Made by a program: the position numbers and the translations under genes | Source: Brasenia schreberi | Lineage: Eukaryota; Streptophyta; Magnoliopsida; Nymphaeales; Cabombaceae | Assembly: GCA_036023115.1 (NCBI GenBank) | Contig: JAYKKT010000059.1 | Location: 5,927,501 to 5,991,500 of the forward strand | Length of the DNA: 64,000 nucleotides | Direction of reading: 5' to 3' | The notes under the pieces: generated by a model | Told to the model about the DNA's origin: nothing | What the model saw: the letters and a program-made list of their open reading frames with translations, nothing else | Database searches by the model: none | In this document: positions 23,743 to 34,569 of the stretch, piece by piece | How the letters are laid out: every line of letters begins with the position of its first letter | Numbering within the stretch: the stretch's first letter is position 1

Positions 23743-25604
23743 ATGGAGGAGATTAACCAAAGGATTGACCCGGGCGCGAAATCAGCAGCAGAAGAAGGAG
23801 AGAACCGATCAACGATCGAATCAGAATCGGCGAAGATGGACGGATCCAATGCCTTCAAAGCGGCGGGGTCGGATGGAGATATGGCTGCGGATCGTGTTGA
23901 AGATTCCGGCTGTGTGATCGGGGAGAAGGTGAAGTTCGATGAGGAGGATGAGGAAGAGGAGGATGAGGATGATTTGGAGTCCTGGGACGACCACGACTCG
24001 TTCCCGGAGTTCCCGCCCGGTGAGGTGCCGGACTTCTTGGCAGAGATTGCCGCAAAGAGGGACTCTGGCGGTCGGATCAAGGTGAATCCGCCGAGGGGCG
24101 GAGAAGGGGCTGCTGCGGCGGCGAGGTTTCCGTTATTAAAGCATAGCTCGTGGTCGAGTGAGTCGTATCGGGATGAGGTGTGGCTGAGACGGAAAGAGAA
24201 CAGCATGCGACGCAGCAAGAGCGTCACCGACGTGGATCTCGAGGAGCTCCGGGGATGCATCGAGCTCGGATTCCGGTTCGACGGGGAAATGTCGCGGAGC
24301 CTCTCCTGTACGATCCCCGCCCTCGATCTCTTCCACGCCGTGAACCGGCAGTACGCGGACTCCGTATCGGGAACGTCCGCGTCGGACTGCACCGGATCGC
24401 CCGTAGGGAGCCCTCAGAGCTTCTTCGGTCCAGGTACTCCCCATTCCGATTAGATTAAAGAAATCGATTCAATTCTTCCGATTCTCTAGTTCATAAATCT
24501 TTATAATAATTCTCACTTGGTGGGCATCACGAAGATCGATGAGCGTTTGAAACTTGAAATCCCGAACCTTATTTCTGGATTTAATTTCCGGCTTTCTTTC
24601 TTCTGATCTAATCGTGTTTTCCGTAAGTCATATTTGATGCTTGACGTTGTTTACTAATCTGAAAAACGTTTTTTTCTACTTTTTATTATCTTTTTAAATC
24701 ATTAAGTAAATTTTCGTAGAGTATCCTGTATGATTCGGTGCTGGTTGGTTACATTTGGATATCCGACTTGGATTCCCTAAAATCATATGGGAATAAAATC
24801 TGGTTAGATATGAAAGTCCATTCTGGATTTCCTCAGATCCCGCAAACTTCTAGATAAAATATAAATCAGTTATGCAAACGCAAGATGAATTTCCTGAAAT
24901 TGCATGAACTCAAAGAAGAAAAGTCTCGTTTGGACATGCAAGTCTAAGCTGGATTTCTTGAAATCATGTAATCCCTTGTTTCATGCAGTGCTACATTAGT
25001 GGAGAAATATATGGTTTGGTGGCACAAAGAGCAGTAGCTCGCCTGGCTGGAGGGTTGACTCACAAGGCTGAAGGTCATGAGTTTCATACCTGGGGTGTGC
25101 ATATCGTTTTGGCCTCCCCATTGTGCCAAAAGGAAAAAAAACAAGAAAAAATGAAGATTTAGTGAAAATCGGACTCTTGTGGTGGGGAGGCCGAACCCCG
25201 ACGAGCTTGCTTGTCTTTGATCTAGCCAGTCTTACGACCTTAGGTTTAGGTTTTGCCTTGCTCATTTTATGCTACATGCAATTATATATGCAAACTGTCT
25301 GGAAAGCCATAATAGGAACTTCTCAAATCTAAGCTCCCCTTAGATGACCTCAAATATGATCGAGAATCGACCTGGTTTAGGATGTTCATGTTGTCGTAAA
25401 CTCATCTTGTTGTCATAAACTCGTCACGATTAAGTTTTATGTTGGAAATCAGCTACTTAATGCAGGAGTTATAAATTTTACATGTAATAAGTAACTTACC
25501 TATATTCTGCTTGTGGTGTTGTAGGGGAGAGCCCGGAGACTGTGAAGGCTAGATTGAAGCAATGGGCACAAGTGGTTGCTTGCTCTTTGCGGCATTTTCG
25601 TTAA
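23743..25604 (+). CDS. DUF1685 family protein, 2 exons
   Basis: Exon 1 is 23743-24433 and exon 2 is 25525-25604. The junction GGTCCAG|GTACTC and TTGTAG|GGGAG is in phase and gives about 256 residues. An acidic run lies at about residues 66-79 (DEEDEEEEDEDDLE). The conserved DUF1685 core follows: RRSKSVTDVDLEELRGCIEL near residues 156-175, GFRFD, then IPALDLFHAVNRQY. The C-terminal signature GESPETVKARLKQWAQVVAC sits in the small last exon. Family members are plant-specific and mostly of unknown function, so no role is assigned. Exon 1 is much richer in G+C than its surroundings. The ATG is the first one after a pyrimidine-rich leader (about 23590-23742), with no in-frame upstream start. The intron carries a tRNA-like SINE at 25016-25140. 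The gene looks intact. Confidence 0.9.
25016..25140 (+). mobile_element. tRNA-like SINE in the DUF1685 intron
   Basis: A pol III A-box-like stretch (TAGCTCGCCTGGCTGG) and a B-box-like stretch (GAGTTTCATACCTGG) lie about 45 bp apart. A shared 3' body (TTTTGGCCTCCCCATTGTGCC) and an A-rich tail follow. The same order occurs at 30252-30378, which shows it is a dispersed family rather than a tRNA gene. Confidence 0.65.
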
Positions 25605-26559
25605 GACTTCTTCTCTGGTTCTTCCTCAGTCCTCGCTTAGTTCAGGTGGAAACCCTCTTATCTCCATCTTTGATGTGTTTTCCATTCATGGCTGCCTTCC
25701 ATCAGGCGTACCGTCAGCGAGGAGATGACTGAGCACCGATGAAGTGAAATTATATCTTGGTTTCTTTGCCTGGATTTCGTACGACATTTTGCCATTTCTT
25801 TCATGCAGATTTACCTTCTACCTTTTTATGTGTACATGCCATTGAGATTAAACTATTTAGCACCAAGATTATAATCGATTGAATGATGAGCAATTCTCAG
25901 GTCACTTGATCCGTCGACCATGGCCTGCACCATAAGGCCCATCAGAACTTGGATAGAACTAAAGAATCCCCAAAAAATTTCCTTTTTCTTTTTCTTCTAT
26001 TCATGATAAGAAGATGTATCCACCTCTATATCAATGATTAAAAGCACCCACCAACTACAATTTAATTTTTGTTACCTTGTATACAGTAGATGTGGAGTCT
26101 GGACCGGTTTGGGTTCAACGGACCCGACCCGATCTAACTCAGGGTCCGCTTGGGACTCGACTGTTAGAACAACATATGGGAGCCACGAGACCCGGCTATT
26201 GTAACAGCAAGTGGTGGCCACATAGACCACCGCTTGGCGACATGGAGGGCGGCGAAAACCACCCTCCTGCCCCTGGGATTTATAAGAGAGAGAGGGAGAG
26301 GGAGAGAGGAGCGACGAAAAAGGGAAAAGGGGAAACTAGTGCAAAACGATAGATCAAAGGAGAAAATGGCCAGATTCATCTGCTAAGGAACTAAGCTTAG
26401 GAATCCTGTCTCATTTTCGTCTATTCTAAAACAAAAATCGACATAAACCGCTATATTTCTGGCATGATCCTTAAAAAAAGGGTCGATCGCTCCCTTTTCT
26501 CTTTGTTTTAGTGAAATCATGATGGTGGGCAGTGGTTGTCGAGGGCAAACGGTCCGCCT

Positions 26560-26990
26560 ACCAGCATCGAACCGTTTGATATTAAAAAAATTGGATAAAC
26601 CGGCTAAAATCGTTGATTTTAACAGTCGAACTGGTGGTCGGTTGGTGAACCAACACGACGTGTCATGTTGGCTCTGTTGTATCGTGTTAGGTGTGGGCGA
26701 CACTGATCAGGACACCAAACTTGTGTCTTTGCAGGGACACAGTTTCAAGTCTGGATTTGAGTATGCAATTAATCGAGAGTCTGCCAGCGGCGAACAATTT
26801 TATATTAAAAAGATTGGATAAACCGGCTAAAACCGTCGATTTTAACAGCCAAACCGGTGACCGATTGGTTAATCGACACAACATGTCATGTCGGCTCCAC
26901 CGTATCGTGGAGGGTACAGATGACACCGATAAGGACAATGAACTCATGTCTTTGCAGGGATAGTTCTGAGTTTGGATTCGAGGCTGTAGT
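26560..26990 (+). repeat. Tandem duplication, two units of about 223 bp
   Basis: TTGGATAAACCGGCTAAAA recurs at 26591 and 26814, and the following text (GATTTTAACAG, GTCATGT, TGTCTTTGCAGGGA) keeps the same 223-bp offset. The two units differ by about one base in six. The unit is rich in ACCGG and overlaps short frames that are not convincing genes. Confidence 0.75.
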
Positions 26991-27867
26991 GAATCGAGAT
27001 ATGTTTTGAAACTATATTGAATTTGAATTCTTTAACTGGATCTAAAAAGGACTATACGAATCCAATTTGGGTTTTTAAGGTTTTCAAACTCATTTGAGAT
27101 CCAATTTCGACGTGGTTTGAACAGTTGGATTTTTATTTAAATGTAGAATATTAATATTATGTCTTTATTATGATTTAAGGATTAAATTGAGGTGATTAAG
27201 GGGAGTTAACACTATTATATTTAGATATGCATAGAGGCGTCACATAGGTGAATGTGTTCTCTTTTCGATTATACAGTAGAAGTAGTTTTAATTGCTTTTA
27301 AATGATGTATGAGATTTTGAAATTGTCTGTTAATACTTTTAAATGGTTATACATGTGTTAGTTTGTGAAATAGTATTTAAAATATTTTGTTGAGTATAAT
27401 GGATGCATGACATGAGTATGCTTGTGTGTGAGTAAACAGTGTAATGGGTATGGATCAATCTTTCATGATGGTATGAGACAACAGTGGATTGAACGTATCT
27501 TTTAGTGCTAGCTCATTGGTTGTCATTATAGGCGAGTGAAATACTATTGGGTAAGAATCTACTTTCCACGACAATGTATGACGTTAGTGGATTGTACATT
27601 GACGTATTTGATGGTCTTAACTCATAGATGTGTTAAGTTGTGTTAGTTATTTCATTAGTTGAGCTAGTTTGCACTTATAGTTGCATTGGACATCTCATGT
27701 CAGTTATGAAATGCCTAAGCTAAGGATAAGTATAACTAGTTAATGAAAGTAGAGAGTTTATTTATAGTAGAACGAATTTAATACTTGATATGAATGTGTA
27801 ATTTTGATCTAAATATGTTATTTTGACATAATAACTCGATATATGTGATTACTGTGGATGTAGATAT

Positions 27868-28980
27868 CAGTGTTGTCTGACGCGTATCGTATCGCGTATC
27901 ACTGGGTTCCACGATACGTGCATATCGTATCGTATCATACTTTAATATTAAAATAATATAAAAATTACGTAAAAAATCAAAAAAATTAGTAAAAATTCAA
28001 AAAAAATCTGAAAAATTCTGATAATTGCTTTAAATTCATATAATGTAAAGTTTAGCACAGATTGAACATTCAACATTGAACAATTGCATCCAAAATTACA
28101 TATTTTGAAGTAAAAAATGAAATACATTTACATTTTACATATTGTAAAATTGTATCAGGATTATTAACTAAATAATCTTCATCTTCTACTTGATAAAGAT
28201 TCAAAATTTCTCATCACCTTCTGCTTTAAAATGAAAATCTTCATCTCCTTCGTGATGTTGTTGCACTTCAAATTAATTCATGCAATGTCTTTTTCGGTTA
28301 AGAGTGCATTTTCTTCGTTATCTTCCATAATCCACTCATCCGATATATCAAAATTAACAAACTGCTATCTTTGTATATGTAGTTGTCATATTTGCTAATT
28401 TTCATATGTGAGCAAAATAATGAGCTCAATTTCTTTGATTATTGACTCTATGACACCTCAGTGATGTGATATTATTACTTGATGATATCCCTTTTTCTCT
28501 TACGACTACCTTTTTAACTAATGCTTGAGCTTCATTTCTCACTTCACAGACTGAGTTAAGCCTCACACACGTTGATCATGTTCAACTCAATGGAAGTCAC
28601 GTAAGGTGAACCCTAAAATAGTGAAGTTGTAAAATGCCCACTCAATGAACCGAGACAACCAAATGTTTTTAATTATTTGCGATCTCATGAAATTAGAAAC
28701 TACTAGCAGAAATATACCTAAAAGTTGGCAACAGAAAGGAAAATGATTTTGTCACAATTTTTATTTGTTTATAAATTATTCTTATTCAATAAATAAAATT
28801 ATAAACTCAAATTACAAGCATAGGAAAGTGAAGAGAGGTCAGAAACCTACAAAAAAATAAAAAAAATTGGAAAAAAAATTTTGAATATTTTTTGGGCGTA
28901 TCGTACGATACAGTACCATATCGTATCGTGGCTTCGTACCTCACCGTATCGTATGATACGGTGTGATACGGATAACACTG
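27868..28980 (-). mobile_element. Internally deleted hAT relative with GATAC subterminal repeats
   Basis: Ends read CAGTGTTGTCTGACGCG at 27868 and GATACGGATAACACTG at 28980, giving inverted termini of the form CAGTGTTRTC. Both ends carry dense GTATCGTATCG repeats. The block about 28030-28290 is the reverse complement of the acidic-tail and 3' region of the 10951-13746 element (about 13370-13600), with shared text such as CAACAACATCACGAAGG. The rest of the transposase is missing. The flanking octamers (GTAGATAT and GTATGATT) do not match well, so the target duplication is decayed or an end is misplaced. Confidence 0.78.
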
Positions 28981-30251
28981 GTATGATTACCTGTGAAGAG
29001 ATCACATTCATCTACGAGCACGATTGTGATGTTTGGGTTTTCTTTCAAATATTTTCAGGATATATACAGTAGAAACATTGAGCGTTTGAAATATTGAACC
29101 ATGACTTTAACTTCCGCCACTAGATGATAGGAGTTAATAGGATCTTTGTAGTTATGTTTTTCTTTATGTAGTATTAATGTATTTTTGGATCTTAAATTGT
29201 AAATAAATAAATGAAATTTCGACATGTCATTTATTGTATAGGTTATGTCATATTTGTATTCATATGGTTAACTATTATAGGTATCAATCACATGGCATGA
29301 ACGGGCTCTATATATCGTGTTGGTCACGTTGCAGTAGATGAGGCAAACTTTTTGATTTTGTATTTGCAAGCTGGGTGGCGCAAACACCTGTGAAATGTGG
29401 ATGCCTCTCGTGAGATTCTGTCAAATTCTTGACCTTATGCTTGAGAAGGTAAAGTTTTCAACAATTTGACAAAGACAAACAACGGAGATGGAGAAAGAGG
29501 AACAAAAACCTTTTCCGCGTTTGTTGGCCTAACAAGTGAGGGAACGACCCACAAGGGTCATTTCCCGCCTCTTCCCCCTTCCCTTCTTCAAAACGCCGAC
29601 GATAGCAGTTAGATGCCCGGAAAAAGCGAAAACGAACAATGATGGCTTACCTGGCAAAAATCCGGTATACACCCTTGTTTTCCAGCGTGCTTTCGTTCCT
29701 AACTGTCACTTGGACGGACTCTCTCTCTGCCTTTCATACTTGAGAGGCAGTCTCGGGAAGTTGATTTTCATCGCAATGGCCACGAAGGCCGTCTGCAGCT
29801 TATGCAGACGGGTACCATACAGGACCCAGGTCAGATCGGGTCCGTGACCCATATTTCACAGAAACCATGCTAACTGAACTAACTAAGCGGGTATATTATG
29901 ATTAAATGATCAATTCTTTCAATTTTAAAAGAACCTTGCAAAACACATTACAGTTGTCAATTGAAATTTAAGTAATTACTGAAAATTTTGTTTTGTCTTC
30001 AACAATCAGCTCGTGTTCAGATCATCAAACTTGGCCTTTGTTGACTTCATGTTCTGCTTGGCTCTAATGAGCCAACGTGTTGACAAACAAGACATCAACC
30101 TCTTCGGTTTATTCGATTGGTTTACCGTCCCCATCTGTTTCTCAGTTTTCATTTGAAGAGTGGAGTTTTGCAGTCAATGATTTGGCAGGTTCGGACTCAG
30201 AGAGCGACGTTCCTTTTTGTGTGTTTGCTTCACTAAGAAATAGTACAAGGA

Positions 30252-30378
30252 TCTGCACAAAGAGCAGTAGCTCACCTGCTTAGGGGGCGACTCACAAGTT
30301 GAAGGTCATGAGTTCGATACATAGGGCTTGCATGATCTGGCTTTGGCCTCCCCATAATATCTCAAGAGAAAAGAACAA
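30252..30378 (+). mobile_element. tRNA-like SINE, second copy
   Basis: It shares GCACAAAGAGCAGTAGCTC, GACTCACAAG, GAAGGTCATGAGTTCGATAC and GGCTTTGGCCTCCCCAT with the copy at 25016-25140. The B-box-like GAGTTCGATAC is better preserved here. It has an A-rich tail. Confidence 0.65.
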
Positions 30379-30927
30379 AAGGGTCGTTTCCATAGAAATA
30401 AGGAAGCTTCCCTTCATTTTGGGCTGAAACTCAGGTCAGCTCCTCCCGGTGATGGTAACTTTGTATTTTTTTTCTTTTTTCTTTTTCTTGTATAATACAA
30501 ATTTATGTGCTAGGGGACACGACACGAGTGCGAGTGTCCAGGTCACATAATTGTGTTTACTTGCCAAGAAGATTGTGTCCAAATTCACACGAGTTCCGAT
30601 CTTGAACGCTAGCTTTCTACCGAGGTATCTAGGTAGGGTCGGTTAACGAGCTGAGCTAACCGAACACGGGCTTCCCACGTTTGGCTCATCATTCTCTACA
30701 CAAGCTGGCTCATATTCACAAACTATTTGTTGTTTCATCATGAGCCGAGGTCGAACAGGCCATGTTTGAACTGGTTTCTGCTTATTTGAACTTGTGTTGA
30801 GCTAGTTTGAGATCATGTTTGTGTTAATTCCAAGAGCTAGTTTGAGATCATGTTTGTGTTAATTCCTTATGAAAAATTCAAAATTTCTTGCACTAATTTT
30901 TTTTTAAAGAATGAAAATTCCTTATAA

Positions 30928-31133
30928 ACTCTGCCCATGTAAGGGATCACTGCTGGTCCCAAGCCCGGATAAAAGTGGAGGATTACGTTAGGTTTTCGAC
31001 AACCAGCGTAAAACTTTGTTGGACTTATCTACCATGGATCCTACAAATTATGATAAGGTTCCGTGGAAACAACGAATCCTTTTAGCCGACCCCATCTAGT
31101 ACGAGAAAAGGCTTAGTTGTTGTTGTTGTTGTT
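30928..31133 (+). mobile_element. Bipartite mini-RTE (both LINE ends, no coding part)
   Basis: Only 206 bp long, it joins the family leader (CTCTGCCCATGTAAGGGATC through ATTATGATAAG) straight to the last 80 bp of the family (GTGGAAACAACGAATCC, CCGACCCCATCTAGTACG, TTG repeats). It is flanked by a perfect 19-bp target duplication GAATGAAAATTCCTTATAA at 30909-30927 and 31134-31152. It therefore moved as this short unit. Confidence 0.85.
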
Positions 31134-31252
31134 GAATGAAAATTCCTTATAATTTATAAGTTTTTATTTCTAAAGAGTTTGCAGTGTAAACTGAAAACTC
31201 GACTATTTGATTAGCCAATTAAATTGGTTAACATGATTTTGCAATATACACG

Positions 31253-31430
31253 TACTACAACAACAACAAAGCTTTTTCCCATCATAGGGTTGATTACATG
31301 GATTCTTTTTTTCCATAAAACTCGATCATATACTATGCTAGTAGTTAACTCTTTTCACTCCATTTAGGTTCTGCCGTGCGTCGCTTAGAAGAGAAGCCTA
31401 ATGCAACCCTCCTTTTTTACCCAAGCTGTT
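31253..31430 (-). mobile_element. Bipartite mini-RTE, reverse orientation
   Basis: The plus strand shows the reverse complement of the LINE tail (CAACAACAACAAAGC, then CATGGATTC) at about 31257-31345. After a junction it shows the reverse complement of the LINE leader (GCCTAATGCAACCCTCC, CCCAAGC) to about 31430. The structure is the same as at 30928-31133, but with a different internal junction and more divergence. No clear target duplication is seen. Confidence 0.6.
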
Positions 31431-31683
31431 TACATACCTATAAAAATGCTGAATAATTCATATTTGGCTTCCTGAGCTTATCGAGTTAGCTTGTTACCAC
31501 CAACCAAAAATGAACGTGTTCAACTCAAACCAGGTTGAACCACGAGCTACTACATAAGTGTCCCCGCTTGTTGGTGATCTGGTGCGTCAGGTTCGATTTG
31601 ATAACTTGTTTACACTGAACTTGTATTTGTTGACCCAAATCTGGTTCATCATATCCTTTTTTTTTACAATGAGGAGGGGGGAA

Positions 31684-31790
31684 GCCAAGTACATGTACAT
31701 GCCCCGAAAATCGAACTCATGACACCCATTTCATGAGTTGAGAGTCTTACCAGGTCATCTAGCACCAAAGTGCGGGTTCATCATCATTTT
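31684..31790 (-). mobile_element. SINE-like fragment, reverse orientation
   Basis: The reverse complement reads a box-A-like GCTAGATGACCTGGTAAG and a box-B-like GAGTTCGATTTTCGG at tRNA-like spacing, ending near TACATGTACTTGG. It resembles the other SINE-like units only loosely, so the assignment is tentative. Similar weak traces lie at 21250-21325 and 31810-31900 on the plus strand. Confidence 0.35.
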
Positions 31791-33441
31791 GTAACAATAT
31801 ACCTTCTCCAATTAAAGACTAGATGATCAGTCTAATAAGCAAGGCGCTCTAGCGTCGTTGCCGTTGGTGGGAGTTCGACTCTCAAAGAATGCATGTGTGT
31901 AAGGCTTCATCCTCCTCTTTAACCCAAAAATAGAAAAGGTGAAAAATTTGTTTTAACAGGGAAGATGAGATTACGCAATACCCTACTCTAGATGCGCACT
32001 CAGGTATTGAACTTCTGACCTTTTGTGTAAGTCTTGTGTGGAAGATCTTCTACAATCCTTTGTGATCATCTAATTTTAAAATCCAAAAACTTCAATATAA
32101 CGGTGCAGGGATTTTTACAGTCATTGTGAGGTTGGATACGAGTAGCTTCTTTTGTTACATTACAATTTGACCGCTGAAGTTGAGATTGAACGTTGGGTCT
32201 AGTAACATGGCCGGTTTGAAACCGGTTTAGTGGTTCCAATCTAAACCAAACATGGTCAGGAACTAGCTGAGATCGAATATTCAGACATGTTTAAAAATGG
32301 TAATGGGGCAAGATGAGGTGGGTTTTCATTGCACATACACTCACATTGCACTAGAAGACTCCTACCAGACCCCCTCTTCCCCGACCCGCAAGTCTTGTTG
32401 ATCAAATCTTGCACCTGCCCCACACCCACTCCGGTATAACCCCTGCCGCCCCTCATTTCAACCTATAAAAAGTATTTTCTTTTTAAAGGATCAGTTAATA
32501 TCATATATTTTACATAAAACAAAATCTATTAAATAGTATTTTATATTATTAAATTAATTGTGATTGTATCTATATATTTTTTATACTATATATATGTATG
32601 TAATATATATATCCCAACCCAACCCTGCTCGATCATGTCAATCAAACAATATAAATGTTTGAGTGGATTTGAGAATAGATTGAGTTTGAGTTAATTGTAA
32701 ATGTATAAATGTTTTTCGGTGCATAACATTGTATAAACATATTTATCATTCAATCTTTAAGATGAACATTTATGTATAAACATTTAACACACATGGTTGA
32801 GGTGTATTATGCACCGAAAGACATTATGTATTTACTATTACCTTATATATATAATTTACTCAAACATTTTTATCGTTTGATTAGCAATATCAAAGGTGAA
32901 AGGTAAAGAGTTGAATTAAAAATGTTGTTGTATTTTGTATTTAATGCATGATATACAAAATACAAAATCAAAACATTGACCACTACCTTTCTCTCTCTCT
33001 CTCCTCCTTTTTATAAGAAGTTGACATCATAAGATTTTTCTCTAAATATTTTTGCTTTTCTTGTATTTTTAACTTTTTAGAAAAAATTAAAAATACATAA
33101 TACCTTTCAGTGCACAATTTTGTATAAACATTTTCACCATTCTATCTTTGTTATGAATGGTTAAAGTGGTAAAAAAGAAAACATTTAATGCACACGGTTG
33201 GGGTGCATGATGTACCTCAAGACATTATGTATTTGCTATTGCCTTATATATTAACTTTCCAAACATTTTTACCGTTTGATTAGCAATATCAAAGATGGAA
33301 AGTGAAGAGTTGAATTAAATATTTTGTATTTAATACATAATATACAAAATACAAAAAGCAAAACATTTACCACTATCTTTTTCTTTCTTTCTCTCTCTCC
33401 TTCTTCCTTTTTTAGTAAATATTGATGTCATACCAAACTTT

Positions 33442-34452
33442 GGATATTTTTCTCCAGATATTTATGCCTTCCGTTGCCACAGGTTTAGTGGGATCCAATT
33501 TGACCCAAACCGAGATCTGGATCCGGACATTTTCTACCGAAAGAGACCGTCATGCCAAACCTGGAAAGGCTGGCATGTGAGGGTAGCTTTCATGAGACCC
33601 AATACCCGTCTCACTATTTTCTATTCTATGTCCAAAAATATCTCCCCCACCAAGCGTAAATATCTGCAGAAGAATCTCCACCATTAATTATTGCCAGCAG
33701 ATCGATCCACACAAAATATCCCAGCCGCCCATGGTTTTCCGACTCGGAAGAGATACACCGAGTCATGACCTTGTGCAAACCGGGTTGGGTTCAATCCACG
33801 ATCGGGTTTGGCTGAACCCATGACCCTCTGGGCAAGACTTGACAAATACTGTGATTTTGAATTGAATAGTTTACCCTGAGCTTGAGTCTGTTTGTAACCA
33901 ATGATGTTGTTAATAGGGCTGGTAATATGTGCATAAACTTCACATATAAATTATATACAAGCCGAACCGAACTGAACATACTTCATATTGAGCTTGTGAC
34001 GCTCAAGGATTCAGCTCATCATGGGTTCATCGACCTTACTCATAAATGTGGTCTAGTGAATCAAGCGGCGAGACTCAGTCGCACCCTCGACAATCTTAAA
34101 GCTCAACTTGAGAACCTTACCCCGATAGACCGAGCAAGCCATCTGGGGGTCCACTTTGGCTTGATGAAGGAAGAGTGGAAGCACCAAAGGTTGATGGGTC
34201 AAACCCCAAACCCGGTGCCGTAACTGACTTGACCGGGTCGGTGGTCAAACCAAACCAACCCAATTAGGGGAGAAAAGTGCGTTTTGATGGGTCCCATCGA
34301 AGTAGGGAGCAAAAGAGAGAAAAGAATGACTGAATGCCAAGTCAGCAAGTAATAGGGAGATTTTTTCGCTGACTACCGAAAATATCTGCCACTGAACAAC
34401 GCCAGATATTATCCTCGATGACGTTGCATGGGTCTGATTGAGATGACACGTG
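33442..34452 (+). promoter_or_regulatory. Evening-element cluster and G-box upstream of COR27-like gene
   Basis: Perfect evening elements AAAATATCT lie at 33635-33643 and 34379-34387. Close variants are TAAATATCT at 33657-33665, AAAATATCC at 33713-33721, the reverse-strand form GGATATTTT at 33442-33450 and AGATATTT at 33456-33463, and AGATATTA at 34404-34411. A palindromic G-box CACGTG is at 34447-34452, about 118 bp before the ATG. Evening elements are bound by CCA1/LHY/RVE MYB factors and drive clock-phased and cold expression of COR27-type genes in Arabidopsis. The density near this gene fits that regulation; binding here is inferred. Confidence 0.7.
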
Positions 34453-34518
34453 TAAAGAGAGTAACAGTTGGAGGTATATTACAGGCTCCTCATTCCTCCC
34501 ACAGGAATGCGAACTTCT

Positions 34519-34554
<36 letters not shown>
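34519..34554. repeat. (CT)n tract in the COR27-like 5' UTR
   Basis: About 18 CT units end 16 bp before the ATG. Pyrimidine tracts are common in plant 5' UTRs. Confidence 0.9.
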
Positions 34555-34558
<4 letters not shown>

Positions 34559-34569
34559 TGAAGAGCAGA

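Larger units (their letters stand above)
25605..33430. other. Repeat-rich intergenic region between DUF1685 and COR27-like genes
   Basis: Besides the listed hAT derivative, mini-RTEs, SINEs and the 223-bp duplication, the interval 26070-29350 looks like unassigned retroelement or LTR-like DNA: a TATA-like TTTATAAG at 26279-26286 follows a G+C-rich stretch, then AT-rich non-coding text. The interval 29460-29850 is more G+C-rich but shows no recognisable protein. The interval 32650-33420 contains two similar copies of about 400 bp (GTATAAACAT...GAAGAGTTGAATTAAA...ACATTTACCAC). Confidence 0.4.

Noticed and set aside
24136..24458. Long frames opposite and out of phase with the DUF1685 exon
   Set aside because: They are shadows of a G+C-rich exon; the sense frame carries the family motifs and a matching second exon.
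29536..29847. 103-codon frame in a G+C-richer stretch
   Set aside because: No domain, no supporting exon and no codon pattern was seen; kept only as unassigned sequence.
33882..34223. 113-codon frame upstream of the COR27-like gene
   Set aside because: No recognisable family. It overlaps repeat-like GGGTCGG text, so it is more likely a chance frame in promoter DNA.
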